Assembly: GCF_048569485.1 (NCBI RefSeq)
Contig: NC_134354.1
Span: 332,485,643-332,549,642 of the forward strand
Direction: 5' to 3'
From: Anomaloglossus baeobatrachus
Lineage: Eukaryota > Chordata > Amphibia > Anura > Aromobatidae
DNA length: 64,000 bases
Of this stretch, positions 33,147 to 45,700 are shown one piece after another. The notes below the pieces were generated by a model. That model saw only the letters and a program-made list of their open reading frames with translations, did not search any database and was not told the DNA's origin. A program made the translations under genes and the position numbers. Within the stretch, counting starts at the first letter, position 1. Each line of letters starts with the position of its first letter.

Positions 33147-34585
33147 ATGACTTGGTATAAGCGCTTGAGATTGGATGTCTCCAAACTTATTAGTCTGGTA
33201 AGTTGTTTTATTTATTTATGATATTAAATGTGTAATCTCCTAAAATTGGAAGATTTTGATAATATACACGATATTATATTTATTTTTAAAATATCAAATA
33301 GAATAATATTATATTTATTTTTAAATTTTTTCGCTAACTTAAGGTTGAATCAATGCCATGTTTATGGGATCCCACGTCGCCTGAGTACATGCAAAAAAAC
33401 AAACGTGACGAAAGCTGGTTATTGATCTGTCAAGAATTATATCCCCAATGGCATGAGGCAAATAAAAGCCTCCAAACTAAGATTGGTATGTGTTTAATTG
33501 CAATTTGAATCCTAATCTTCATTAAAGATGTTACATTTTAGCAAAAAAGTTTTAAATTAAATTTTCTTTAAATACATAGAAAATGATGTACGGAAGCGAT
33601 GGAGATCAGTCCGTGACAGATTCAATAAAATCAGATTTGAACCTGGTAAAAGTGGATCCTCGCCAGTTAAACCAAATTTTATTTATTATAATGATTTGAA
33701 ATTCTTAAGTTCTGGCCGCGTTTTAAGACCGTAAGTGTTAATTTTTTTCAAAATTTTATATATATTAAATGAAGAACAAAAACAAAAATTTAGAAAATAC
33801 ATTTTTTAGTAAAATGCACTAATTTAAAAAAAATATTATTTTTTTTTTTTAATACAAAATAAAGGACCGACGGAAATATCGCTCCGAAAAAGAACATGGA
33901 TAGATCACAAGATAATATCAATCCTGCACAAATACAACCAGCCATTGAGGAAGAAATTAATACCGAACAAACACATCTGGAGTCTGATGTTGAAACCAGA
34001 TCATTGGAACCATCTGTTTCCAATACAAATCAAGATCCCCAACCTGTGAGTTATCAGAAAGCAAAAGGAAAAAAAAAAAATATTCCAAGCAATAAAGAAA
34101 TAAACCAAGATCAATTAACAAATCAAACTATTGAAATATTAAAAACAGCAACCCAAGATGATGAGTTTGACAATTTTGCCATTAGTGTCGCTTTTCGTTT
34201 AAGAAAATTACCTGAAAAAAAAAAAACCTCTGCATGTATGACTGCTATCTGTGGTTTATTGGCCTGTTTTGAGGATGAAGGTAAATTTCCAACAGGTGGT
34301 GAAATAGTTCATCTTTGTGAAAAAACATTTGAACAGAAAAACAACCCATTAGTTCTAACTCAGTCACAACCACATTTCCAAACAAACAAACAAAGAGTTG
34401 GTTTGTATTCTGAATGTCCGGATACATATTCTGCCCAAAATATACAACCTTATAACCCTATGAAACAAAGCAAAGAATATTCTCAATCTATTAGTGAGAA
34501 TTATCACACAACTAATATTGTGAGAAATAGACCAAACGAACAAATGTCTGGTTTTTACACAAATGAATTATTTTCACAGCCATGA
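33147..34585 (+). CDS. MADF/Myb-like DNA-binding protein of Harbinger, 4 exons
   Basis: Harbinger transposons encode a second protein with a MADF/Myb-like trihelix that binds DNA and helps bring the transposase into the nucleus and onto the transposon ends. Exons are 33147-33197, 33344-33485, 33580-33730 and 33865-34585. All introns are GT-AG, the phases match, and the 1065-nt total is an exact multiple of three (354 residues). Residues about 14-115 form the MADF domain: LISLVESMPCLWDP, then ESWLLICQELYP, RKRWRSVRDRFNKI, and YYNDLKFL. Residues about 116-354 are Gln/Asn/Ser-rich, probably disordered, with a short Lys run (KAKGKKKNI) that could be a nuclear signal. The start is the first ATG before the domain; the N-terminus is short (about 13 residues), as usual in MADF proteins. 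Confidence 0.88.
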
Positions 34586-34888
34586 TGTAGTCATTTTTGT
34601 TTTTATTTTTTTGCAAAATGGTTTTTTTCTCAAAACAAAAATTTAAAAAAAAAAAATGCATGTGCAAAATGTAAATTTAATTATGATGTTAAAGCATTTT
34701 CATTTGAATTAAAGATAGGATGATTTTGGTTTAGTATTTTGCAAACAAAAATACATAAACCATACTTATTATTAATACAACAATGGAAAAAAAGTATACT
34801 CTTTGTTGGCTTTGCTTTTTCGTGCATTTGTTTGTTGATATTGAAAAAATAAATGTCATCCCTTTAAACAAAAAAACTTTTGAAACAT

Positions 34889-36416
34889 TTAATTGTTATT
34901 TTGCGGTTCAGCACCAACTGCACGGTATTGCCAAGTTAAGGCACCAACATCACTCATGAAATAATCTGTGAATTGATCTCTCACTGATACTCCTAAATTA
35001 TTTAATCGACCAGATATTGAAGGACAAGGATGAAAGTTTAATGGTATTTCTTCCTCGTTAAATTCAAATCTGTATTTTCGCAAAAAATTATGTAGAACAC
35101 AACAACTTTTAATAACAAAATCAACTGTTGATACATTTAATTGTATTGGGGTATGTAGAATTCGCCATTGGCTACTCATTATTCCAAATGTGCATTCTAC
35201 ATATCTCCTTGCCCGGCTCAATCTGTAATTGAATATGCGGCGGGGAACATCTAATCCTCGTCTTGGAAATGGACGTAGGAGATTTGGTAAAAGTGGAAAA
35301 GCTTCATCTGCCACAAAAACATAAGGGAAAGTAATTTCTGAGCCTGGTATTGGTGCAGGGGCAGGTATGATTTCAGAGTTATAAATTAATTGTATTCCGA
35401 TTTGCGAATTTCGCAGTACACGTGAATCACCTGTACTTCCATGGGCACCCACATCAATTGCTATAAAATTATATTTTGAATCAGCAACTGCCATTAAATT
35501 TATCGAAAAAAATTTTTTATAATTAAAAAAATTAGAGCCAGAACGTGGAGGCTGCTGGATTCTGATGTGCTTGCCATCAATTGCTCCAATACAATTTGGA
35601 AAATTTGCTATATTAGAAAAATCATCAGCAATCTGGATTAAACTTTCTTCTGTAGGGGTAGGCATTACAATAGGTTGTAGGGTTTCCCATATTGCTTGAC
35701 ATGTTTCTTTAATTATTCCAGAAATTGTGCTTTTGCCAAGTCGGAATTGTAAATGTAGTGAAGAGAAATTTTCACCTGTAGCCAGGAATCTGTAATGTCA
35801 AATAATAATATTTTATTTTTTGCAAGATAAATATGTGATTAAATATTGTTATCAAATCAAATTTTTAGCAAAAATATATACCTCAAAGTAACAAGAAGTC
35901 TCTGTTCTGCAGATATTGCTTGACGCATATATGTGTCAGCGTGGGTAATTTTCGGTCTTAATAATGTCAGTAATTCATCAAAACCTTGTTGAGGGAGCCG
36001 GCAAAATGCTATGAATTTGTCATCAAATCTGAGTATAATAAGGTATATGAAATATTAATTAATTTTACTGTTCTAATTATGTTAAAAATTTAAGAGTAAA
36101 AAAAACAAAAAATATTAAAAAAAATAAAAAAAAAAATGAAAATATACTTTCGTAAATCCGCATATAAGAGAGCAAAATGCCCTTTGACATCACGATCCTG
36201 TAACAGGGGATGTACCCACATTCCTCTTGTCGTCTGCTGCTGTTGGTACTAAAATAAATATATTATGGGTTATATTTTAGAATTTAGGAAAAAATTATTT
36301 TAATAAATTAAAACAAATACCTGTAGGCTTCGTCTACGATTTAATAGCATCAAAATTAGTAATAAGCGATGCCTTTGCGACCTCCTTAAACGCAAATTCT
36401 GTAAAGTATTTGGCAT
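34889..36416 (-). CDS. HARBI1-type DDE transposase, 4 exons
   Basis: This is the cut-and-paste transposase of the Harbinger element. On the minus strand the exons are 36416-36321, 36248-36148, 36028-35882 and 35789-34889. All boundaries are GT-AG with matching phases; the 1245-nt total gives 414 residues. The N-terminal region (GMWVHPLLQDRDVKGHFALL, RLPQQGFDELLTLLRPKI) and the helix-turn-helix LATGENFSSLHLQFRLGKST follow the HARBI1 family pattern. The catalytic triad appears as D186 in GAIDGKHI, D275 in FVADEAFPL and E312 in YVECTFGIM. Length is close to that of family members I know (about 350-430). No stop or frameshift was found. The start at 36416 is a choice; another ATG lies upstream in frame. 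Confidence 0.9.
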
Positions 36417-36770
36417 ATTCCAAACGAAGTAAAATAGCAGAGAAGCAGACTTTATGATCAAAGTCGGAAATGACATCAGTAGATCTCTATTTTGGCTTTT
36501 TTTTATTCTAAATAGACCCAAAACAACAATCAACTTTATTGCCAATAGTTAAGATGTGACAAACGCAGCAAGATTTTAGGTTCGGAAACGCAGGATAGTA
36601 CATATATAAACGCTTGGTAAACGTAAGTTCTGAGCTTCGGAAACGTTAGGCAAACTGATGCGTTTAGGATGCATGTTGTGGCAAAAAGCCAAAAAGGCAA
36701 AAACATTATTGTTCTAAAACTTACGTTTTGAAACGCAAGTAGGACGACGCAAAGTGCGCACATAGCCTTA

Positions 36771-37187
36771 GGGTATGTGCGCACGTTGCTTTTTACCTGC
36801 TTTTTTGCTGCTTTTTCTTCTGCGCTGTTTAATGCCAAAATGGATGTGTTCTTCTATTCAAGCAAAGTCTATGGGAATTTGGGTTTCTTGTTCACACTAT
36901 GTTGTTCAAAATGCTGCCTTTTTGTGGTAGAACTTTGGTCAAAAACTCAGCTTTGCAGTGCAAAACCCAAATGGCAAAAACAATTGACATGTTGCTTCTT
37001 TGAAAAGCTGAGTTTTTGACCAAAGTTCTGCCTCAAAAAGGCAGCATTTTGAACAACATAGTGTGAACAAGAAACCCAAATTCCCATAGACTTTGCTTGA
37101 ATAGAAGAACACATCCATTTTGGCATTAAACAGCGCAGAAGAAAAAGCAGCAAAAAAGCAGGTAAAAAGCAACGTGCGCACATACCC
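36771..37187. mobile_element. Harbinger-type hairpin miniature element, left copy
   Basis: 417 bp, palindromic along nearly its whole length with a short centre around AACAATTGACATGTTGC (36976). It is flanked by TTA on the left and TCA on the right. The two stem halves also account for the near-identical short frames on both strands. Confidence 0.9.
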
Positions 37188-37194
37188 TCAGGGT

Positions 37195-37560
37195 GAGGAT
37201 CCAGAAGGATTCTCTATTGAGGAGTTTCCTTCTATGATCTCCACCCCTAATCGGTCTGAAAACCTGTTCAATACCCATAAACTGAAAACCACTAACATCT
37301 CCCTTGTGAATAGAGGCAAAGTGTTTGGATACTGCAGAAGTCGCAATTGCGTTTTGTTTGGAGACATCAGAAAGATGCCTTCTGATCCTAACTTTTAATG
37401 GACCCATTGTGCAGCCTGTATACTGGATGTTACATATTTTGCAGGTTATTAAATATACTACGTAAGTGGTATTACAATTAATCAGGGAATTAATTTGAAA
37501 TGTTTTTTGGTTAGAGATGGAATAAAAGGTTTTCCCTTTTTGTACATAGCTGCACGCTTT
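37195..37560 (-). pseudogene. GIY-YIG endonuclease region of Penelope-like element
   Basis: On minus, YVVYLITCKICNIQYTGCT (about 37470-37410) is the GIY-YIG core with the CxxC-like pair typical of Penelope elements. GPLKVRIRRHLSDV and, near the end, GGDHRRKLLNRESFWI carry the conserved Arg/His and the catalytic Glu. The reading frame then runs into the hairpin element. A Lys/Cys-rich stretch (CKACSYVQKG) precedes the core. Confidence 0.8.
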
Positions 37561-37677
37561 GCATCTCGTCGCACCACATTAATGAAAGCCTTTTAGGGCA
37601 ATCCAAGAGCATTGTTTGTCATAACTGCTATCACTCAGAAAAAGACTCAGGGAGAGTATAGTACCCAGGGTTGGAGC

Positions 37678-38757
37678 TCATTTAGCAACACATTTTACGT
37701 TGTTTTTTATTACCTGTTTTAATACTGGATCCTCATTTAGGATTGGTAAATATTTTTTCACTATATTAGAGACCAAATTATATTGATTGCTATAGTTAGT
37801 GGAAAAGACAATATTGTTATTAATAATTTTTTTCTTTTTAAATTGTGATTTATTTTTATGCAGTAAATCTGCTCTGTCTATTCCACTAACAATTGTTTTA
37901 GCTCGATTGAGAACCCAGGTGGAATACCCTCTATCTGAGAGTCTATTACAAATTTGAGCCTCTTCCCTAGAATAATCGCTAGTTAGGGAACAATTTTGTT
38001 TTGTTCTAATGAGTTCTCCTACAGGAATATTATTCTTGGTCGACGTGCTATGGCATGAGTCTGCTGTTAGTATAGAATTGGTGGCAGTAGGCTTTCTATA
38101 AGGTGTGACTATGACACAGTCAGAATCATTCACAGATAAACTTATATCCAGGAAATTCATAGTGGTTGGATGAAAATAGGATGTGAACTTCAAATTAAAA
38201 CCATTACTATTCATATAAGCAAGAAACTCCTCAATATGATCTGTTGGTCCTGACCAAATAATGAGTAAATCATCCAGATATCTGCCATACCACCGCAGAT
38301 ACCTGGAAAAAACATTTTGGTCAGTGTACAGAAAATCTTCCTCCCACCTCGCCATCACTATATTTGCTAGCGAGGGGGAGAAGCGAGCCCCCATACTGAC
38401 TCCTCTGCACTGTAGGTAGAATTTCTTGTCAAAAGAAAAATAATTATGTCTCAAAAGAAAGTCCACTGAAGAAATTAAAAAATCCTTCAGACAAGTGTCA
38501 TAGTCACTGAATTTATCTAGATATTGAGATAGACAATATAATGCCACATTATGGGGAATAGATGGATATAGTGAAATCACGTCACATGAGAGCCAAGAAT
38601 AGTAAGATTTCCAACTGTAACCATCCAAAGCCCTAACGACTTCCTTGGTATCCCTGATATAACCTGGTATATCAAGGATCAGGGGTTGAAAAAAATGATC
38701 TATCCACCCTCCCAGGTTTTCCCCCAATGACCCAATACCCGAAACTATCGGTCGCAT
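37678..38757 (-). pseudogene. Reverse transcriptase of Penelope-like element
   Basis: 359 open codons, with a further upstream block PVVPIYHCLPKIHKN (38845-38780) separated by a poly-C run that shifts the frame. Conserved blocks are MRPIVSGIGSLGENLGGWID, LSCDVISLYPSIPH (first catalytic Asp), CRGVSMGARFSPSLANI, and YGRYLDDLLIIW (YLDD active site), then MNFLDISLSV. It is the telomerase-related RT class of Penelope elements. Interrupted and without its N-terminal part, so inactive. Confidence 0.88.
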
Positions 38758-38914
38758 TGGGGGGGGGAAATATTTTTATGAATTTTTGGGAGACAGTGGT
38801 ATATTGGGACCACAGGATTTTTATTAAATAATAGATCTTTTGTTTTATCGATTAGGGGTGGAGATCATAGAAGGAAACTCCTCAATAGAGAATCCTTCTG
38901 GATCCTCACCCTGA

Positions 38915-39353
38915 GGGTATGTGCGCACGTTGCTTTTTACCTGCTTTTTACCTGCTTTTTTGCTGCTTTTTCTTCTGCGCTGTTTAATGCCAAAATGGAT
39001 GTGTTCTTCTATTCAAGCAAAGTCTATGGGAATTTGGGTTTCTTGTTCACACTATGTTGTTCAAAATGCTGCCTTTTTGTGGTAGAACTTTGGTCAAAAA
39101 CTCAGCTTTGCAGTGCAAAACCCAAATGGCAAAAACAATTGACATGTTGCTTCTTTGAAAAGCTGAGTTTTTGACCAAAGTTCTGCCTCAAAAAGGCAGC
39201 ATTTTGAACAACATAGTGTGAACATGAAACCCAAATTCCCATAGACTTTGCTTGAATAGAAGAACACATCCATTTTGGCATTAAACAGCGCAGAAGAAAA
39301 AGCAGCAAAAAAGCAGGTAAAAAGCAGGTAAAAAGCAACGTGCGCACATACCC
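38915..39353. mobile_element. Harbinger-type hairpin miniature element, right copy
   Basis: 439 bp, nearly identical to the left copy apart from a duplicated GCTTTTTACCTG word in each stem. Flanked by TGA on the left and TTA on the right. Confidence 0.9.
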
Positions 39354-39356
39354 TTA

Positions 39357-39780
39357 CTGCCAAATGGGTGTGGCTAGGGGTGTGGCTAGGGGCGTGGTCA
39401 AAATTTGCCGCATAATTTATCCCTCTTTCAGTTCTTCAAAAGTTGGGATGTATGCTGACCCCCTATACTACATATAGGGGCTATGTGAGCAACATCCTTG
39501 GGTTAGATGGCGTATAAGTCGGACGAGGATCGCATCGCAGTGCACATACTGGCCATGGCTCTCCTGACCCGAGCGTGACAGCTGCATGAATTTCTATTGC
39601 CAGTCCGGGCAATTTATGTGATTATTGTCAGTGTATATGGTTCTGACCACGGCCTTATAGACAGCAGCACTGCATGCAGAGAAATCAAGAGCTTCCATTC
39701 AGCAAATCCAATCTAGTCATCTGTGTAGACAGCTAGCAGGGAGCCGATGTATGGTGCCTCATGATTCCCCAGGATTGCGG
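39357..39780. other. Spacer, no gene seen
   Basis: Contains a short direct repeat GGTGTGGCTAGGG near 39366-39395 and a stretch GCGTATAAGTCGGACGAGGA (from 39509) that looks like dispersed repeat. No coding evidence. Confidence 0.45.
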
Positions 39781-42700
39781 CCCTCTATACATGCCAGTCT
39801 CTGGAGGGCCTGCTCCATTATACATGCCAGTCTCTGGAGGGCCTGCTCCATTATACATGCCAGTCTCTGGAGGGCCTGCTCCATTATACATGCCAGTCTA
39901 TGGAGAGCCTGCTCCATTATACATGCCAGTCTATGGAGGGCCTGCTCCATTATACATGCCAGTCTATGGAGGGTCTGCTCCATTATACATGCCAGTCTCT
40001 GGAGGGCCTGCTCCATTATACATGCCAGTCTCTGGAGGGCCTGCTCCATTATACATGCCAGTCTATGGAGAGCCTGCTCCATTATACATGCCAGTCTATG
40101 GAGGGCCTGCTCCATTATACATGCCAGTCTATGAAGGGCCTGCTCCATTATCCATGCCAGTCTATGGAGGGCCTGCTCCATTATCCATGCCAGTCTATGG
40201 AGGGCCTGCTCCATTATACATGCCAGTCTCTGGAGGGCCTGCTCCATTATACATGCCAGTCTCTGGAGGGCCTGCTCCATTATACATGCCAGTCTCTGGA
40301 GGGTCTGCTCCATTATACATGCCAGTCTCTGGAGGGCCTGCTCCATTATACATGCCAGTCTCTGGAGGGCCCGCTCCATTATACATGCCAGTCTATGAAG
40401 GGCCTGCTCCATTATACATGCCAGTCTCTGGAGGGCCCGCTCCATTATACATGCCAGTCTCTGGAGGGCCTGCTCCATTATACATGCCAGTCTCTGGAGG
40501 GCCCGCTCCATTATACATGCCAGTCTCTGAAGGGCCTGCTCCATTATACATGCCAATCTCTGGAGGGCCTGCTCCATTATACATGCCAGTCTCTGGAGGG
40601 TCTGCTCCATTATACATGCCAGTCTATGGAGGGTATTCTCCATTATACATGCCAGTCTCTGGAGGGCCTGCTCCATTATACATGCCAGTCTCTGGAGGGC
40701 CTGCTCCATTATACATGCCAGTCTATGAAGGGCCTGCTCCATTATACATGCCAGTCTCTGGAGGGCCCGCTCCATTATACATGCCAGTCTCTGGAGGGCC
40801 TGCTCCATTATACATGCCAGTCTCTGGAGGGTCTGCTCCATTATACATGCCAGTCTATGGAGGGTATTCTCCATTATACATGCCAGTCTCTGGAGGGCCT
40901 GCTCCATTATACATGCCAGTCTCTGGAGGGCCTGCTCCATTATACATGCCAGTCTATGAAGGGCCTGCTCCATTATACATGCCAGTCTCTGGAGGGCCTG
41001 CTCCATTATACATGCCAGTCTCTGGAGGGTATTCTCCATTATACATGCCAGTCTCTGGAGGTCCTGCTCCATTATACATGCCAGTCTATGAAGAGCCTGC
41101 TCCATTATACATGGCAGTCTATGAAGGGCCTGCTCCATTATACATGGCAGTCTATGAAGGGCCTGCTCCATTATACATGCCAGTCTCTGGAGGGCCTGCT
41201 CCATTATACATGCCAGTCTATGGAGGGTATTCTCCATTATACATGCCAGTCTCTGGAGGGCCTGCTCCATTATACATGCCAGTCTATGAAGGGCCTGCTC
41301 CATTATACATGCCAGTCTCTGGAGGGCCTGCTCCATTATACATGCCAGTCTATGAAGAGCCTGCTCCATTATACATGCCAGTCTCTGGAGGGTCTGCTCC
41401 ATTATACATGCCAGTCTCTGGAGGGCCTGCTCCATTATACATGCCAGTCTCTGGAGGGCCTGCTCCATTATACATGCCAGTCTATGGAGGGTATTCTCCA
41501 TTATACATGCCAGTCTCTGGAGGGCCTGCTCCATTATACATGCCAGTCTATGAAGGGCCTGCTCCATTATACATGCCAGTCTATGAAGGGCCTGCTCCAT
41601 TATACATGCCAGTCTCTGGAGGGCCTGCTTCATTATACATGCCAGTCTTTGAAGGGCCTGCTCCATTATACATGCCAGTCTCTGGAGGGTATTCTCCATT
41701 ATACATGCCAGTCTCTGGAGGGTCTGCTCCATTATACATGCCAGTCTCTGGAGGGTATTCTCCATTATACATGCCAGTCTCTGGAGGGCCCGCTCCATTA
41801 TACATGCCAGTCTATGAAGGGCCTGCTCCATTATACATGCCAGTCTCTGGAGGGCCTGCTCCATTATACATGCCAGTCTATGAAGAGCCTGCTCCATTAT
41901 ACATGGCAGTCTATGAAGGGCCTGCTCCATTGTACATGGCAGTCTCTGGAGGGTCTGCTCCATTATACATGCCAGTCTCTGGAGGGCCTGCTCCATTATA
42001 CATGCCAGTCTATGAAGAGCCTGCTCCATTATACATGCCAGTCTATGAAGAGCCTGCTCCATTATACATGCCAGTCTATGGAGGGCCTGCTCCATTATAC
42101 ATGGCAGTCTCTGGAGGGCCTGCTCCATTATACATGCCAGTCTATGAAGAGCCTGCTCCATTATACATGCCAGTCTCTGGAGGGCCTGCTCCATTATACA
42201 TGCCAGTCTATGGAGGGCCTGCTCCATTATACATGGCAGTCTCTGGAGGGTCTGCTCCATTATACATGCCAGTCGATGGAGGGCCTGCTCCATTATACAT
42301 GCCAGTCTATGAAGGGTCTGCTCTATTATACATGCCAGTCTATGGAGGGCCCGCTCCATTATACATGCCAGTCTTTGAAGGGCCTGCTCCATTATACATG
42401 CCAGTCTATGAAGGGTCTGCTCTATTATACATGCCAGTCTATGGAGGGCCTGCTTCATTATACATGCCAGTCTTTGAAGGGCCTGCTCCATTATACATGC
42501 CAGTCTATGGAGGGCCTGCTCCATTATACATGCCAGTCTCTGGAGGGCCTGCTTCATTATACATGCCAGTCTATGAAGGGCCTGCTCCATTATACATGCC
42601 AGTCTATGAAGGGCCTGCTCCATTATACATGCCAGTCTATGAAGGGTCTGCTCCATTATACATGCCAGTCTCTGGAGGACCTGCTCCATTAAACATGCCA

Positions 42701-45700
42701 GTCTATGGAGGGCCTGCTTCATTATACATGCCAGTCTATGAAGGGTCTGCTCCATTATACATGCCAGTCTCTGGAGGGTCTGCTCCATTATACATGCCAG
42801 TCTATGAAGGTCCTGTTCCATTATACATGCCAGTCTATGGAGGGCCCGCTCCATTATACATGCCAGTCTCTGGAGGGCCTGCTCCATTATACATGCCAAT
42901 CTATGGAGGGGCTGCTTCATTATACATGCCAGTCTCTGGAGGGCCTGCTCCATTATACATGCCAGTCTATGAAGGGCCTGCTCCATTATACATGCCAATC
43001 TATGGAGGGTCTGCTCCATTATACATGCCAGTCTATGGAGGGCCCGCTCTATTTTACATGCCAGTCTCTGGAGGGCCTGTTCCATTATACATGCCAGTCT
43101 CTGAAGGTCCTGCTACATTATACATGCCAGTCTATGAAGGGCCTGCTCCATTATACATGCCAATCTATGGAGGGTCTGCTCCATTATACATGCCAGTCTC
43201 TGGAGGGCCTGCTCCATTATACATGCCAGTCTATGAAGGGTATTCTCCATTATACATGCCAGTGTATGAAGGTCCTGCTCCATTATACATGCCAGTCTCT
43301 GGAGGGTATTCTCCATTATACATGCCAGTCTCTGGAGGCCCTGCTCCATTATACATGCCAGTCTATGAAGGGCCTTCTCCATTATACATGCCAGTCTCTG
43401 GAGGGCCTGCTCCATTATACATGCCAGTCTATGGAGGGTATTCTCCATTATACATGCCAGTCTATGAAGGGCCTTCTCCATTATACATGCCAGTCTCTGG
43501 AGGGCCTGCTCCATTATACATGCCAGTCTATGGAGGGCCTGCTCCATTATACATGCCAGTCTATGAAGGGCCTGCTCCATTATACATGCCAGTCTCTGGA
43601 GGGCCTGCTCCATTATCCATGCCAGTCTATGAAGGGCCTGCTCCATTATACATGCCAGTCTATGAAGGGCCTGCTCCATTATACATGCCAGTCTCTGGAG
43701 GGCCTGCTCCATTATACATGCCAGTCTATGGAGGGCCTGCTCCATTATACATGCCAATCTAAGAAGGGTCTGCTCTATTATACATGCCAGTCTATGGAGG
43801 GCCCGCTCCATTATACATGCCAGTCTCTGGAGGGCCTGCTTCATTATACATGCCAGTCTCTGCAGGGCCTGCTCCGTTATACATGCCAATCTATGGAGGG
43901 CCTGCTCCATTATACATGCCAGTCTATGGAGGGTTTGCTCCATTATACATGCCAGTCTATGAAGGGCCTGCTCCATTATACATGCCAGTCTATGAAGGGC
44001 CTGCTCCATTATACATGCCAGTCTATGGAGGGTTTGCTCCATTATACATGCCAGTCTATGGAGGGCCCGCTCCACTATACATGCCAGTCTATGAAGCTCC
44101 TGTTCCATTATACATGCCAATCTATGGAGGGACTGCTTCATTATACATGCCAGTCTCTGGAGGGCCTGCTCCATTATCCATGCCAGTCTCTGGAGGGTAT
44201 TCTCCATTATACATGCCAGTCTCTGGAGGGTCTGCTCCATTATACATGCCAGTCTCTGGAGGGTATTCTCCATTATACATGCCAGTGTATGAAGGTCCTG
44301 CTCCATTATACATGCCAGTCTATGGAGGGTATTCTCCATTATACATGCCAGTCTATGAAGGTCCTGCTCCATTATACATGCCAGTCTCTGGAGGGTATTC
44401 TCCATTATACATGCCAGTCTATGAAGGGCCTTCTCCATTATACATGCCAGTCTCTGGAGGGCCTGCTCCATTATACATGCCAGTCTCTGGAGGGCCTGCT
44501 CCATTATACATGCCAGTCTATGAAGGGTATTCTCCATTATACATGCCAGTGTATGAAGGTCCTGTTCCATTATACATGCCAGTCTCTGGAGGGCCTGCTC
44601 CATTATACATGCCAGTCTATGGAGGGCCTGCTCCATTATACATGCCAGTCTCTGGAGGGTATTCTCCATTATACATGCCAGTCTCTGGAGGGCCTGCTCC
44701 ATTATACATGCCAGTCTATGGAGGGCCTGCTCCATTATACATGCCAGTCTCTGGAGGGTATTCTCCATTATACATGCCAGTCTCTGCAGGGCCTGCTCCG
44801 TTATACATGCCAATCTATGGAGGGCCTGCTCCATTATACATGCCAGTCTATGAAGGGCCTGCTCCATTATACATGCCAGTCTATGGAGGGCCTGTTCCAT
44901 TGTACATGCCAGTCTATGGAGGGTTTGCTCCATTATACATGCCAGTCTATGAAGGGCCTGCTCCATTATACATGCCAGTCTCTGGAGGGTCTGCTCCATT
45001 ATACATGCCAGTCTCTGGAGGGTCTGCTCCATTATACATGCCAGTCTATGGAGGGCCCGCTCCACTATACATGCCAGTCTATGAAGGTCCTGTTCCATTA
45101 TACATGCCAATCTATGGAGGGACTGCTTCATTATACATGCCAGTCTCTGGAAGGCCTGCTCCATTATCCATGCCAGTCTATGAACGGTATTCTCCATTAT
45201 ACATGCCAGTGTATGAAGGTCCTGCTCCATTATACATGCCAGTCTATGGAGGGTATTCTCCATTATACATGCCAGTCTATGAAGGTCCTGCTCCATTATA
45301 CATGCCAGTCTCTGGAGGGTATTCTCCATTATACATGCCAGTCTATGAAGGGCCTTCTCCATTATACATGCCAGTCTCTGGAGGGCCTGCTCCATTATAC
45401 AAGCCAGTCTATGGAGGGCCTGCTCCATTATACATGCCAGTCTATGGAGGGCCTGCTCCATTATACATGCCAATCTATGAAGGGTCTGCTCTATTATACA
45501 TGCCAGTCTATGGAGGGCCCGCTCCATTGTACATGCCAGTCTCTGCAGGGCCTGCTTCATTATACATGCCAGTCTCTGCAGGGCCTGCTCCGGTATACAT
45601 GCCAATCTATGGAGGGCCTGCTCCATTATACATGCCAGTCTATGAAGGGCCTGCTCCATTATACATGCCAGTCTATGGAGGGCCTGCTCCATTGTACATG

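Larger units (their letters stand above)
32645..36767. mobile_element. Complete-looking autonomous Harbinger transposon
   Basis: 4123 bp, flanked by TTA at 32642-32644 and 36768-36770, the usual PIF/Harbinger target duplication. Terminal repeats are GGCTATGTTCACACTTTGCG on the left and, inverted, GGCTATGTGCGCACTTTGCG on the right (18 of 20 identical). Inside are two convergent genes: a MADF-domain gene on plus and a HARBI1-type transposase on minus. Both remain open when the canonical GT-AG introns are removed. The subterminal 350 bp at the left contain about eight GCGTTT words, which could be binding sites for the element's own proteins (inference). Nothing is inserted in it. It looks young and possibly active. 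Confidence 0.9.
37188..38848 (-). mobile_element. Penelope-like element fragment (RT plus GIY-YIG)
   Basis: Read on minus: reverse transcriptase (38850-37680), then a linker, then a GIY-YIG endonuclease region (about 37560-37195). This domain order identifies Penelope-like elements. It is truncated on both sides: the reverse transcriptase begins near its first conserved block, and the endonuclease stops at ESFWILTL, where the family normally continues to its C-terminus. Confidence 0.88.
36771..39353. mobile_element. Composite: two hairpin Harbinger-type elements around a Penelope segment
   Basis: TTA lies on both outer sides (36768-36770 and 39354-39356). The left hairpin element (36771-37187) and right one (38915-39353) both begin GGGTATGTGCGCACGTTGC, close to the terminal repeat of the neighbouring Harbinger. 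Between them is a Penelope-like segment on the minus strand. A 66-bp piece of that segment next to the left hairpin (37188-37253) recurs inverted next to the right hairpin (38849-38914). The whole unit is thus an inverted repeat with arms of about 483 and 505 bp. The right arm differs by a 22-bp expansion (GCTTTTTACCTG duplicated at both stem sides). Confidence 0.85.

Noticed and set aside
36777-39363. Repeated 80-90 residue Phe/Cys-rich frames
   Set aside because: They are translations of the hairpin miniature elements on both strands.
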